Below, piece by piece: positions 44,854 through 57,376 of a DNA stretch of 64,000 bases. The translations under genes were made by a program, and so were the position numbers. Position 1 is the first letter of the stretch. Every line of letters starts with the position of its first letter. This DNA is from Laetiporus sulphureus 93-53 (lineage: Eukaryota > Basidiomycota > Agaricomycetes > Polyporales > Laetiporaceae): positions 373,639-437,638 of the forward strand of contig NW_024468513.1 in the NCBI RefSeq assembly GCF_001632365.1, in the 5' to 3' direction. A model generated the notes under the pieces. The model searched no databases. It saw nothing but the letters and a program-made list of their open reading frames with translations, and had not been told where the DNA came from.

Positions 44854-47279
44854 TCACAGACCAAATGCAGAAGAAATCGACGGAGCGATGGAGCCTCCTC
44901 GTCTAGGAGTGCTGGCAGCGGAGGCAGCTAGTGATGATTGGGGCAAACCAGAAGAGAGCGATGGAGCGACAGAGCCGTGTCGCTGACGTTCCCAAAGTTT
45001 GTCCTTCGCGCGGATCTCGATGTTCTCGAATGGAGCAGTCTGAGAGAGCTTCACGCAGTCTCGAGTTCCCAGGACAAGCAGCTCAAAGAAGAATGCAGAT
45101 GCAGCTCGGCGACTGGCCTGAATGATCACGATCGTCCATGTCAATAGCAATCGAATACGATCAATAAACCGCAACGCACCTTCTGAGACATCCTCTTGAA
45201 GCTCATTACCTTCTCGCGCCGCTGCTGGCCAACAACGGGCTGCAACTCTCTTCGAATAACAGACAATGCCTTGACAGTGTTCTTGCTGTAGCCAGACGCG
45301 TCGTCGCCCTGACCAGGTGCACTTTCCGTGCCCTGACTCTGCGACGTCCGCTCGTCGAAGGCCGCAATGGGACAAGCCATATCCGCATATGACTCCTCGC
45401 CCTCTTCGACCGGCACACCGTCTGGTGGAGGAGTCGACAATCGACTCAACTCCGACAGCGCCAGAGACTTGGAGCGCGCGCGCTCGAGCTCATTGCCCGC
45501 CATCTCGAATTCGGGCATCTGGAAGCTGTCAAGGCCAGCAATAATGTCGAACTCCTCAGGAGCGACGCTCCGTTGTCCCAGCACATCACTTCCCAACATA
45601 AGACTCTCTTCCCGGCTCGCAGCACGTCGCGGCAGCTCAACCTCGTCATCATCGCCAACGACGCTGCCCTCAAGCCTTGGTCTCTTGCTTGGAGGTTTCT
45701 CCTCTTGTTCATTGCGGCGCTTAGCGTTCGAGAGACTCTGCAGGGGACGCAGGAACAGGTCTGCTAGTTGAGGAGCTAGGCCAGGCGGTGCAGCAGAAAA
45801 GAACGTGCCGTGAGGCGTCACTTTCGTAGGGAGGAAATGAGCAATCGGATCGCCGCGAATTTCGAGGAGACGCATGACGGTTGCAGAACGAGGCAGGTAG
45901 TGGTGCTCAGTCACAATGCTGCTGACATCTGCCGCTACCTGGGAGCCAAGGCCTGCATTACGTCCACGTCCGACCCTCGCTCCGGGTCCGTTCGCGAGCT
46001 CGGTCACCGCGTCAATAATCTGCTTCTTCTCTTTTCTCTTCTTTACCTTAGCCTCCTGAGCTTGAGCGTCCACCTGAGGCGTCAGTTCCACGTCTGGTGG
46101 TGGTGTCTGTGGCGGTTCTGTGAGAGGGGAAGCTACACAAGTCTCAGGATATAGCCTATGATAGCCTTAAATGTAGAGTACTTACATGCTCGCGAAGGCG
46201 TCAGACGAGGTGTACGAGGTGTTGCAGCCTGTTCGTTGAAAGGCTCGAAGCTGAGACCAAGATCAATGTCCATGCCACCTGCATCTGGGCCAAAATCCAA
46301 ATCCATGTCTCCACCGAAGGGGTGTTCAGACGCCTCTCTGCTCCGTACAGACATGAGATCCAAGTCCGTATCTGCACCTGGTTTACCGAGGAGATGGGAG
46401 TCCAACGAATCGCGCGGTGCTCGCGGCGCCACGGCGTCACGGCCTACCTCGATGCTCATGCTGTCGTCCCCAAAGTGAGACTCCCCTTGATGTTCGCTGA
46501 GAGGGCCTTCACCGAAATCGATGCCGAGAGGCTCATAGTCGTTAGAACCAATTCCGTCTGAGGGGCCGAGGTCAAAACCGTAGCCAGGATCGTCAAGACC
46601 GAATTTGAAATCATCGGCTGTGGCCAGTGTGATATCCGCAGCTTTAGCTATGTGCTGACCACCCGGTTGAACGGGACGGTCGTCAAAATCCATATCCCTG
46701 ATATAATCAGCGCAATGCATTAGCAAGACGTTGGATCTGCCGTACCAATGAATATCGGGCAAAAAGGCATCGAGATCAAGGTTATTACCCTGCAGCGTAA
46801 TGGCGTTGCGATTAACGGCCAATTGGTCCTCCGTCATATCCACGATACCAGGACGGAAAGCCTGCAGCCAGACTTTAAGGACTGGTTCTCATAGTAAAGG
46901 AATGCACGCACCATCTTGATTTTCAACAACGCTTCATTACAATCATCCAACAGATATTTTGCCTTTCGGCTGTATATCCGGACCACACCAAGCAGCAGCT
47001 GGCCACTGAGCCGCAAGGCCATGACTTCGATTTCCTGGCCCACGATCGCGTCTACAATTACACGCGTCAGGCACGCCATACGCTCTGAAACGAGTATCAG
47101 ACACACCAACTGACTGCTCAATATCGGTCTGCAGCGTCTGGGTTTTGGACAGCTTGCGCTCCATGTGAGCGGCGAGCCATACTTTTGCGAGCGGCCCACG
47201 GCGAGAAAGTATCGCTTCGGAGTAGAACTGTACACACGAGTCAGAACTGTAGCCTTCAACATCCAAGAGCGCGCACCAT
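44854..47279 (-). CDS. RAD21: Cohesin kleisin subunit RAD21/SCC1
   Basis: Closes the cohesin ring that holds sister chromatids. The start is ATG at 47279, followed at once by a 49-nt intron (47228-47276). Splicing gives [26 protein letters not shown], the invariant Rad21/Rec8 N-terminus that binds SMC3. The next exons give [44 protein letters not shown] and an acidic middle region ([29 protein letters not shown]) expected to carry separase sites. The C-terminal winged helix that binds SMC1 is [22 protein letters not shown] followed by [14 protein letters not shown] Ser-rich tail follows, to the stop 44854-44856. Rad21 rather than meiotic Rec8 is favoured by the closely matching N- and C-termini. 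Confidence 0.93.
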
Positions 47280-47527
47280 GTTGAAGGGTATCCAAGACGA
47301 GGGACGCGTTCGAGCGCGACTGTGGCAAGAGGTCAGGGGGTATCGCGGAGCGACATTCGAACCAGGACTCTGCGTTCAGTCTCGTGCGCAACGTTCAACC
47401 TCCGACGGGCTGAGTGACCTCTTATAGAAACTCCGCAGCGTGGCCGAGTGACTCCGCCCAAACACAACCGCGCTAGGCCCATCCGAGAGTCTGGCATTTT
47501 GCTTCCCTTCAACTGCCGCTGGCTCAA
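47280..47527. promoter_or_regulatory. Divergent promoter of RAD21 and PPR gene with ACGCGT
   Basis: 248 bp between divergent start codons. ACGCGT lies at 47304-47309, only 25 nt upstream of the RAD21 ATG. In budding yeast the RAD21 homolog MCD1/SCC1 is a G1/S gene with MCB sites, so the placement is suggestive. The PPR gene would share the region. Confidence 0.45.
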
Positions 47528-49531
47528 ATGCTGGCTTCATCCTCCCGGAATGCTCTGAAGGCAGCCCGAGGCAAACTATCGCATGTGGCGACAGAAACCT
47601 GTGTAGCGGCGCCAGCATCATCCAGCCTGTCAAGTACGCAATGATTCCGTTCGTCTTTCTTCCTGATGATCTTGACATGCTTGATCGACCTAGAATGCTT
47701 CCAGCAGCAGCGCGAGACGTCGACCGCTTCAGTAGTAGCTAAATCGGAGATACTAAGGCAAGATAATCACAACCGTCCAAATGGTCCGCGACGTGGACCG
47801 TACTCTTTCCAGCCCCGCCCTTTCCTTCGAAGGTCGAACGCGACGACACCTGCCGCCCGGTACAACATGAAACTCGGCGACATACTCTTGCCCAGGGCAG
47901 CACATGATGGAACGGAGTACAAACTCACTCGTATTGCCATGCAGATTTGCAAGGAAATGAAAGACGAAGGGGTTCAGCCGGATGCCACCACATACGAATA
48001 CATCCTGGAGGCCTGCGCATCTGAAGGACGTCCTGCGGAGGCTCGCGCAGCATTCGATGATATGCTCGCCATGGGGATACAACCGACACGGACAATGTTT
48101 CATCATCTACTCTATGTGAGGTGAAGTCCTCCATGCGCTGCACGCGCTGTCCTTTCGCCAGATCTGACGTTCATCGACAGGTATTGCGCAGAGAAGATGC
48201 CGGAGAAATGTGGAGCGTGTTGGAGACAATGAGGCAATTCCTCGTAGCTCCTAACGAGACTACATACGAGATCATCATCCTCCGGTATACTCAAGACGAC
48301 CATATTGAACTCGCCCTGCAAAACCTTGCAGAGATGGGTGCACGCGGCCTCTCTCCGACGCTAAAAACTGCAACGACTCTCATAGAGTCGGCGGGTCGGC
48401 TGGGATACCCCCGCCTGGCACTGGAATTGGCTGAGGCGTTTGAAGCAACTTCGGTACGACGCCTTGATGGCGACGTCTGGTTAGAATGCTTGCTCTCGTC
48501 TGCCGAAGCATTATACGTGGGTGATACAATCAAGCTTTTCATTCAGCTTTTCACTTCTTCGCCAGGAGGATGGAGTGCTGCGGACGTGGCAGAAGGTCGT
48601 GCACGAGCTCCACATCACGCCTGACGAAGGTTGTTGCTTGCAAGTCCTGCACGCTGCAGGCCGTAATGGACTTGCTGCCCTCGGCCTCGATGTGCTTCAA
48701 GTTCTCGGGAAGATCGGTGTGGCTTGGGAAGAATACCACTTCGCGCCGGTCATCGAAGCTCTATGTAAAGGCAAAGAGAAGAATCTCAAGGATGCTCTGG
48801 CCATGCTAGACTTGATCAGAAGCCATGACATCACCCCTGGAGCCGAAACAGCCTTCCCTATATTTGAGATGATCTCAAAGGATGCGGATTCGGTCGACGA
48901 AGCGTGGGGTATCCTCGAGACGCTCCACGAGGAAGGCAAGAACATCGACATTACAGCGATCAACGTCGTCGTCCAGGCTTCCGTGGCGATTGGGGATCTC
49001 CAGCGCGCTGTGGGCACGTACAAGACTGCCGGCAAGCTCGGTGTCAAGCCGAACATCGATACATATAATTTACTCCTCGCAGGCTGCATCGCTGCGCAAC
49101 ACCGGCCGCTCGGTGACCGCCTGCTGACTGAGATGAAGGAGGCGAAGATCAAGCCCGACATCCGCACATACGAGAGGCTGATCGTGCTTTGTCTGACGCA
49201 GACGGTGTACGAGGACGCTTTCTTCTACCTCGAGGAGATGAAGACCGAGGGTCATCTCCCACCGCTCGCAGTGTACGAGGCGATCATCCGCAAGTGTGTC
49301 GCGCTTGGAGACCCACGGTACAAACTCGCGGTGGAAGAGTTGTTGGAATGCGGGTATGAGCTGTCGTCCGGGCTCAATTCGTTCATCCAGTCGGGCGGAA
49401 CACACGATGGGTCGCACCCTAAGGAGCGTCCCCGAAGTGTTGAGAGATCATTTAGAACCAGGACCAAGCGAGAGGACTTCCTGAGGGGCGTCCAGGAACC
49501 AGTGGAATTGATGAGCGATCAGGTTTCCTAG
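47528..49531 (+). CDS. Pentatricopeptide-repeat protein, probably mitochondrial
   Basis: PPR proteins bind organellar RNA for processing, stability or translation. ATG 47528 (MLASSSRNALKAARGKLSHVA) begins a Ser/Arg/Ala-rich, acid-free N-terminus typical of a mitochondrial presequence. The junction after it (donor near 47634, acceptor near 47750) is uncertain because several AG sites are possible. PPR motifs then follow: CKEMKDEGVQPDATTYEYILEA, AFDDMLAMGIQPTRTMFHHLL, TMRQFLVAPNETTYEIIILRY, AGKLGVKPNIDTYNLLLAGCI, EMKEAKIKPDIRTYERLIVLC and EMKTEGHLPPLAVYEAIIRKC. Introns near 48118-48180 and 48518-48565 rejoin HHLLYVLRRED and EALYEDGVLRTW. Basic C-terminus; stop at 49529-49531. Confidence 0.88.
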
Positions 49532-50001
49532 GGGGTGAAGGATCAGGAATAGGGTTGGTAGCTATGATTCTCTTCAGCAGGTCATATACTATTCGAATCT
49601 ATAGCCGATGCCAGCGGCCATTCGTTCTAGTTCTCGACGACTTTGAACCGATGGGGAAGTTCACGACGGCCAGCGGACCCGCTTCCAGTATAGAAAGAGT
49701 ATCATTACTCCAGAGGTAGCTCTACAGGTCTATTTATAGCAAAACATGCGCTCTCGCAAGCATTCAAAATGAAGGACAAGATAGGCTGATCAATAGGGAC
49801 GCAAGGCCCGAAAGATTATTCGACTCCCATACAGTCCCGAGACATGAAAGTCACACCATCAAACAAGAACTAGCGCTGCCAGCATCAGAAGTGATAGCAT
49901 GCCTTGTCTCCGTAGCCGTGCCAGGGTATACTGTTCCATACATTACGCATTAGCAGTTCTACGTATGAATAATGAGTGGCATCGTCGTAGATTGGAGCTG
50001 G
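49532..50001. other. Intergenic region, convergent 3' ends
   Basis: 470 bp between the PPR and GH16 stop codons, both transcribed inward. I see nothing in it beyond expected 3' UTR sequence. Confidence 0.5.
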
Positions 50002-51672
50002 TCATAGAAGCTTGTTCGATCTGGCAACAGGTGTGTACACGCGCACGGCGTTAACTTCCCAGAAGGCGTTTTCGAACGCTTCAGGGTGATTGTCGACGTC
50101 TGATGGCAAGCGAGAGAGCCGATGCTTAGTATGCGAGGATAGCATAATAACGCAGTGAGAACGCTTACAATCCGTGCAAGACCCGGGGCACCCAGAATTT
50201 GGATAGGCGTTCCCCGCCCAGTCACCCTAGGGTACGCATCCTCTATTCAGTATGCTGCATGAATCTCACTGCCAAGACCACTTACACAGAAGGTCAAGTC
50301 AAACACGAACTGGTGATCGTCAAAGTGCTTCTCGTAATCGCACGAGGAGTCCATCGGGAACAGTGCGGTGGGCGGGCCCCAGGTCGGATCCGGGAAGAGC
50401 GTTGGTGTGCCTGTCGCGCCTATACCGAGGATCCCCTCGCTCGAGATCGGGTCGCGGACCTGCGAACATATGGATCATGTTATTGGTGTCAGCTAAGGGA
50501 GCTACATCGGATGAGTGCTCACCTCGGTTGGGACGTTTGGATCCCCACGAGCCCAGAACCACACGCGCACACCCTCAGCCTTGCTGCGTGCCATGACAAA
50601 CCAGCCTCCGCGTCCCGCGTTGAGCGGCGCTCCGTACGAGCCTGGAGGACCGTTCACGCCGCAACCCTGGTTGAAATTCACGGAGGCGTCGCAGTTCGTC
50701 GAGGACACTGTCCTGGGAAGATATGTCCGGTTGGCTATGCCATCTTTTATGAGGTATATAAAGCGGGAACGCCTACCCGAGATGTGCTCGCTGCTGAGGC
50801 ATGATACATTGAGGGAGTGTGTGCAGCGACATCAGGTTTTGTGTCTGGAGGTTGACACCTAATGGCAATGTATCAGCGGACTATCGGGAGCAGACAACGC
50901 CCACGACGCGCTCTCTGATATGACAGGACTTGGTGTGTTGGCTAGACCACGCACCTTCGACGATATCAATCTCTCCTCCTGCAGGCCATGGCCCTTTCTG
51001 ACTGAGTGACCAGAATGCGGGCCATGTTGCACATCCCTCCGGCATGTGCTCGAGATCAAGTACAGTGACAGAGTCGCCGTAGGCCTTGTTCGACGTTATA
51101 CGGACACTCCTCCTGCCGCGTGTAGATGATGGCACCACGTTTCTGTAATCCGCACGCATGATGAACTTCTCATCCGACGCTACACCAAAAAAAAGTTGAC
51201 GAATGGCATATTAAGCCCATTATAACTGATACGTATCATACCGAATGACAGGTTCAATCCCATTGCGGTGCCTTTCGAGACATAGTTCACGCGACCATTC
51301 GTTGGGTCGTTCATTGTCTCCCATGTCCAGCTGTCAAAGAATTCGCGGCCGACATATGAGTCTGCAAGGACATAATGTGCTCTAACAGCGGACGTGAGGA
51401 CGAAGGACACAATTGAGAGGATAATAGCAAGACCAGTACGCATGTTGGTATGGGTCGCGTAGGTCGCGGTAGGGAGCGAGGGCAGCGGCGATGTACGGCC
51501 GGACGTAGAGCAAGATGACAAGGACGAAGAAGCTGGAGGTCGCGACGATGAGAAGAGTGGGCACCGAGCGGGTGCTGGGTGACATGTTGAGTTTCTGAGG
51601 TTGGATTTGGAGCCGATCGCCTGTCAGTCGTGTGCACCGTACATATCAAGTCGATAATGAAGAACATACCAT
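50002..51672 (-). CDS. GH16 glucanase, probably type II membrane-anchored
   Basis: Cuts or transfers beta-1,3(4)-glucans of the cell wall. Core blocks: HYVLADSYVGREFFDSWTWETMNDPTNGRVNYV, FIMRADYRNVV, RRSVRITSNKAYG, MPEGCATWPAFWSL and the catalytic GGEIDIVEG (ExDxxE). Then follow CGVNGPPGSYGAPLNAGRGGW, WFWARGDPN, the late Cys-rich block LTFCGDWAGNAYPNSGCPGSC and FWEVNAVRVY. Stop 50002-50004. Two starts are possible. Model A: ATG 51672, intron 51595-51669, then MKLNMSPSTRS and a 19-residue hydrophobic segment, with a second intron (about 51382-51438) leading in frame to HAAHYVLADSY; codons here have strongly G/C third positions. Model B: ATG 51443 with a signal peptide (MRTGLAIILSIVSF). I favour A. 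Confidence 0.85.
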
Positions 51673-52482
51673 CGTGGTCGCGATCAACGTCCAAGCTTGC
51701 CTGGGGCGACTCGACAGCAGATGAAGGGGGTCGACGTCGGACGCTTGCAGCAGCGCGAGGAAACGGTGGGTGTAGGGAAAGGTGATGAACTCAATTTAGC
51801 TGTGGCTGCAGCGTTGCCACCGCGCCAATGTTACGGTAAGTGTTCAACGGAGTCAACGTTCAACGTTCAACGTTCAATGTTCAATGTCGTTCAATTAAGC
51901 TGGCGACTTCCAGCTCGCATGCATCGAGCACCTAATAGGAGACGACCTCTGACCATGCCATCCCCTCAGGTGAACAGCAGCCCCGGGACATACTCAGGAG
52001 TCAGTCCTAGGTCTGAACTTCCCACAGAGTTGCTGCAACGAGTTTGCCTACAATGCACCTTGAATGTTAACGTCCCGCATGACAAAATTAATGGATTTGA
52101 GTTTAGTGTGTCTGTGCTCGCTGGCGTGCACTGGTAGCACTCGCCTCGCAAAAGCCACAGCGCGCCGCTAGAAATGATGCGGCTGTGGATCTGCCGCAAC
52201 TTGGCGATGAAGACTATTCTTGCAGTGTTTCATTTCAGTGAGAAGTTACAAATGACCTTATCAAGACGAAGTTTATGGGGGAAGCTGCGCGAATGTCATG
52301 AGACCGGAACTGGAATAGAATTGTTTCTAGCTGCAATGCCGCGGATGGAATGCCCAAGCACTGGAGCATACACTGCTGTTCGTGTACATACTCAACCTCT
52401 ATCGTGTCACACAGTAACCAAATGAGCTACAATCTATGATGAGCCAGGTTTGCATCTTGAATCAAGTCGCTGAACCTGAAGT
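51673..52482. other. Intergenic region with 7-bp tandem repeat
   Basis: 810 bp between the GH16 start and the amidase 2 stop, both on the minus strand. It should hold the GH16 promoter. It contains a heptamer repeat at 51854-51888. No coding content is recognisable. Confidence 0.5.
51854..51888. repeat. Heptanucleotide tandem repeat, 5 units
   Basis: CAACGTT occurs three times in a row (51854-51874), then CAATGTT and CAATGTC, one or two bases changed. A partial unit follows. It lies about 180 nt upstream of the GH16 ATG in model A. Confidence 0.85.
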
Positions 52483-54636
52483 CTACAACTTGGGCTTGCC
52501 GCCAGCCTTCAGCGCCGCCTCCACGATCTCAACCATAGCAAGCACCGCCTCCTCCTCGTGCATCTTTCCGACCAGCTGCAGTCCGACGGGCGCATTCTCG
52601 AACGTCGCCGGATTATCTGTTTGTTCATGAATGTACCGTTACTGAAAAAGTTTGTGCCGCCCGATGGTAAGCACAACTGAACACGCACAGAAGTCATAGT
52701 ATGCCTTGTCCGTAGGGCTCAGGAACTTGTGCGCGGGCCGCTTCACGTCCAACGCCGGGTCAACTTTCGTGACGGGGAACGTGCACGCGGTGTAGTCTAG
52801 CGCATTCCACACCCGCGTATAGTTCACGAACCTACCACGCGCACCGATCAACATACGACATCAATAGCACACAAACTCGAACGTACTTGTTCCTCCCATG
52901 CGGCGGCGCGGCACACGGCGCCCCAGGGCATATGATCGCATCCACAGGCCTGCCCGTGCCCGTGATCTCCGCAGTGCTCATCCAGCGGTCCAGATACTCC
53001 TTCTGCATCTCTTCCTTCTTCTTGTGCAGCTGCCACAGCTCGTACGCGGAGATGCCGTCGCCGCTGTAGAAATACGACGCGCCGTAGGAGGCGTCCGGAA
53101 ACGCGGGGTCGATGAGGTCCATCGAGGCGAGAAGCGGCTCGTCGCTGCTGGAGACGGCGGCGGCGATGTCCTGGCGCGAGCCGGCGCGCCAGATGGCGTT
53201 CTAGCATAGACAAACGTCAATGACGTGGCAACCTAAATGAAGCGCAAAAAGCTTACCATGAGATTGCCAAACTCGAGGTGTTTGTACGGTTCCCAATCGA
53301 TCACTACGTCGCCTGTCAATATTTCACCGTCAGCGCCGTGGACAAAAAACCCACCTTGATGCCCCGCCTGAGTCAGTGCCTCCTTCGCCATCTCTAAGGC
53401 CCTTCTCACGGGTGGATGAGGCATAACAACCCTGTCATCCCACATAATCGCGAAGCACAGCTTGCCTCCCTGTCCACCATGGTCCCTCAGCTTGTACGCC
53501 TCCTCATCCCACGCCTTCCTCAGCACAGTGGGGTCCTTGTCCCAGGGGTTCTGTGCGAGCACGGCTTTGAGGAACAGCTTCATCCCACCGACGGAGTTGG
53601 CGAGAGGCCCGAGCACGGTGCTGACGGAGTCTTGTCCGGCGAGGGGCCTGGCACATCCGTAGTAGGGCAGACGACCGGTAGAAGGGCGCAGGCCGTAGAC
53701 TCCGTTGAAAACGGCAGGGATGCGGATAGAACTGTGGACGAATGAGCATACGTGAACGTGGGAGAACAGGATGCCTGGTGCTCACCCTCCAAGGTCGGTG
53801 CCGACGCCAAGTGGGCTGCCTTTCATTGCGAGCAGTGCACCTTCACCTCCGGAGGATCCTCCGCTCGTGAGCGAGCGGTTGTGTGGGTTCAAGGTCCTAC
53901 CAAAGAGAAGATTGTTCGTCTCTATCCACTACATGGCCGGTCATCACGGGCTCATTCACTCGCGCGATGGTGTGCTCACCATCACTGTCTGAGGAAGGTT
54001 GGTCCTAACGAACGGGACTGCTCCTAGTTCGTATAGTATGTCGACAATGACGGCATTTTTGTCGGCGTAATTGCCGACCCATGAAACGTACCCTGCGAAA
54101 GTGGTTAATTTCTATATCATCTGATGACCGCATTCAATATTAACCTATGGTTGTCTCGAGTCCTTTCACCTGAGCCTGGTCCTTGAGGGAGACGGGCAAG
54201 CCGTGAAACGGTCCGACCACTTTTCCTGTAGTCTTAAGATGTTCATCTAATTCGGCCGCGCGCTTGAGCGCACGGTCGACAAAGATTTCCGTCAGGCAGT
54301 TTACCTGAAAATGCTTCAATCAAACTATCCCTATATTTTTGTCGGCACGCAAAAACTTACGAGCTGGTGAGCGATAATTGCACGCTTGTAGAAAGCGGTC
54401 GTCGCCTCTACCGACGACCACTCCGCCGATGCCAATTTGTTCAAGATCGCCTCGACATCCGTCGTATCGGTGATCTCGAGCTCTCTCGGCGACAAGAGGC
54501 CGCAAGTGCTGGGCACACTAGTGACATCGCGGATGCTGTCCGGCGGGACGGTTATGATCCAGTCCTTTGGTATCGACTCCTGCTGTCGGCGCTTCTTGTC
54601 AGCGACAAGGTCTTTCCAGTGGGCTCGCTGGCTCAT
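52483..54636 (-). CDS. Amidase-signature enzyme (amidase 2), paralog of 13271-15387
   Basis: Start MSQRAHWKDLVADKKRRQQ at 54636; stop 52483-52485 after AALKAGGKPKL. The Ser-Ser-Lys triad is intact: LPVSLKDQ, TSGGSSGGEGALL and GTDLGGSIRIP. Other blocks are FNGVYGLRPSTGRLPYYG, PVDAIICPGAPCAAPPHGRN, WNALDYTACTFPVTKVDP and NAPVGLQLVGKMHEEEAVLAM. It aligns with amidase 1 along its whole length, including the N-terminal WKDLVADK and IPKDWI stretch and similarly placed introns, so the two are duplicates of one gene. It is divergent from the aspartic protease gene (409 bp apart). Substrate unknown. Confidence 0.92.
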
Positions 54637-55045
54637 ATCGCTTGCGGTGTCGACGTGGGGGGAGTTAACGAGTGCTACACGACTCCCTTCTCCGGGCTAA
54701 AAACCAGCTGCAATTGCCGGAGTAAAGAAGTCGACCATGTCTAGATGCATCACGGGCTGCGTGGCTGGCGGACGTGGTGGAGGAAGCCCGATAAACAGAT
54801 CCGGTATGTCCGATCAGATTGGGCGTCCAGATCCGGACGATCCTGATCGATCCTGGGGGTGGCTGGTCTGTTGGTGACAGGTGTGGCTGACGGTCCGCAG
54901 GCAGTCAGCCTGCAGGGCCTGGCCAAGGCAACATGAGCTGTCGGACGTCTGTAGAAACACCACCATCTCCTTCTCTTCAGTTGCTCCGTGAAATCAGTGC
55001 CCGGTGCACCTGGTTGACGAGTCGACCCTTTTTCTCCGCACTGGC
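54637..55045. promoter_or_regulatory. Divergent promoter of amidase 2 and aspartic protease
   Basis: 409 bp between divergent start codons. A repeated GGAT/GATCC pattern lies near 54797-54860 (ATCCGG, ATCCGGACGATCCTGATCGATCC). No TATA box is evident. Confidence 0.4.
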
Positions 55046-57078
55046 ATGCGTTCCGTATTCGCTCTTCTCTTCCTCGCTCTCGGCGCTTGGACGTCCCCAC
55101 TCAGCGCCGACAAGTCTGGAAAGAAGAGCTTCATTGCCAAGATCAGACGTTCCTCAGGTCAGCCGCCTCCAAACCCGGGCGACACCGACCGCGTCTTTGA
55201 CCCTACGTACGCGGTACGTGCCCCACGGTGATCTACCACAATCATCGCCCTCATTCACACCATAATAAGGCCGATGAACTCAAGGCCGTCCTCGCCAAGT
55301 ACTCCCAAGCCGCTCAGTTCCTCTCCGGCATCGGCCTCAACCCGGACACGCACCCCGAGAAAGGCTATCAGCCCTTCACTCGTCCCTTCATCGGCCTCCT
55401 CAACTCCACCGCGAACAATGCCACCACATACAACGCCACAGCAGCGCACAACTCGAGCAAGCTGCCCGTGTCGGCAGAGCAGCAGCCCTGGGTCGGCTGG
55501 GCTGCCTCGGAGAAGACCTCCGCAGGTCTGGTGACCGTGCCCGGGACGGCGCAGCTCGGGTTGACGGACGACGCCGAGGGAGGGTTGGACATTCTATATT
55601 ATGGCCCGTTGGGATTTGGCTCCCAGCAGCAGGAGCTGACGGTCGATATCGATACGGGCTCGGCAGACCTCTGGGTGCCTGTAGACTGTCAAGAATGCGC
55701 GGGAAACTCCTTCCAACGTGAACACAGCTCGTCATACAGGAACCTGGGGCAGAAGTTCTCTGTCACTTACGCGCGTGCTATTGCTCCTCATTCGCCGTTT
55801 GTGATGCTGATTCGTCCTTCTCGAATGCGAACAGGGCACTGGTCACGTCTCTGGAACGATAGCCCAAGACATCGTCACTGTGGGCGGACTCTCAGTTGCC
55901 CAGCAGGCCTTCGGTGCCGTGCGCAGCCAATCGGCAGACTTCTATGATCAACCATCCGATGGGCTGCTCGGCCTGGCATTCGGAAGCATCGCACGATCGA
56001 AGCAGCCCACGTTCTTCGAGAATCTCATGCTCTCGAAACAACTCGCAGCCGGTGCGTTCTCGGTGCATTTGGAACGTGAGCAGACGTCCGGATCGGAGGT
56101 AAGGTTTCTGGTATTTTCTTCCGAGAAGTGAACTGAATGCCGTCGTGCAGGTTTGTTTCGGATGCTTCGACACTACGAAAGCGATAGGTCCTATCATCTG
56201 GAATTCAGTCATTTCACGGGTTAGCTTCTTCATGGCCTTCTGTATACAGCAGCTTAACAGCAAGAAACAGACGTACTGGTCGATTCTGCTTGACGGCCTC
56301 TCCTCCGATGCTTCCCATTCTGTGCCTGCTAATCTGACCGCAGTACGTCCCATTTTCCTGCAGAAAACTCTGTAACTGAGCACACCTCTCATCCAGGCTA
56401 TCGACACAGGAACGACGCTCATCTATTTACCGGACAAGGTTGCGAAGAGCTTCTATGCGCTGGTAAACCATCTTAAGCTGCCCAATTGGTTGTTGCACTT
56501 TGAATCATGCTGTCAACACAGATCCCTGGCTCACAACCTGCCATGCAATACGGCGCCGGTCAGTCATCCTCCTTCTTCATCCCGTCCGAGTCCACTGATT
56601 AAGCCATCTGACGGTAGGTTTCTATACCTTCCCATGTTCGGCCCCACTGGCCGTCGGTCTTTCCTTCAACGGACAGCCCTACCGGATGGACATGGTCGAC
56701 TTTAATCTCGGACGCACCGCGGAAGATTCCCCGTACGTATCGTATGAATCCTTCGTGTTCTTGCATGTGCTGTCTGATCGTTGCTTGCTGACGGATAGAC
56801 ATTTGCGGCAGAGACTGTGTCGGAGGCATCCTGTCACTTGGGAAGGGCTTTCCGGCAAACTTGGCTATCATTGGTGAGCTCGCACAAACGCATCCTCTTG
56901 AAATTTGATGATGACGTGACCTCTTCGCGTGCATGATAGGTGACGAATTCCTAAAGTCCTGTGAGTAGCCTCTGCGCATTTGTTTTATACACCAAGATGT
57001 TCACAACCCTCAGGGTACTCGATCTACGACTACCCAGGAAGCCGAGTTGGGTTCGCCCCGAGCATCAATAACCGCTGA
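55046..57078 (+). CDS. Secreted A1-family aspartic protease
   Basis: Pepsin-like endopeptidase. ATG 55046 opens a signal peptide (MRSVFALLFLALGAWTSPLSA). A propeptide follows with KKSFIAKIRR and DELKAVLAKYSQAAQFLSGIG, then an N-glycosylation-rich stretch (NSTANNATTYNATAAHNSS). First active site: DIDTGSADLWVP (DTGS). Then GTGHVSGTIAQDIVTVGGLSVAQQAFG, SDGLLGLAFGSIA and FSVHLER. The second active site AIDTGTTLIYLP (DTGT) is assembled across an intron ending near 56398. The C-terminus YSIYDYPGSRVGFAPSINNR ends at 57078. Both catalytic aspartates are present. Multiple short introns, some junctions not fixed by eye. Probably scavenges extracellular protein. Confidence 0.9.
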
Positions 57079-57376
57079 ATGAGGTTTATCCTAGCATATT
57101 TTGATCATGATAAGAAGACAGCCATGCATAATAGAACAGGTCTTGGTCCAATCCCGTACATCATGATTTATATATAGCGCTGTATGCATCTGGAATCGGT
57201 CAAGGACGATGGGTTGTGCAATGTAGCTTATGCGCGCACCTGATTCTCCCAGGCCAGTTGAATGGCCATTATGAGGCGGAACGCTCGTGATATGTTGGGT
57301 TTTGAGAAGTCACTGCGGTATTGAAGGGCAATGATCGTTTGAGAACGTTGCGAGTATATATAGCACCTGATGGACG

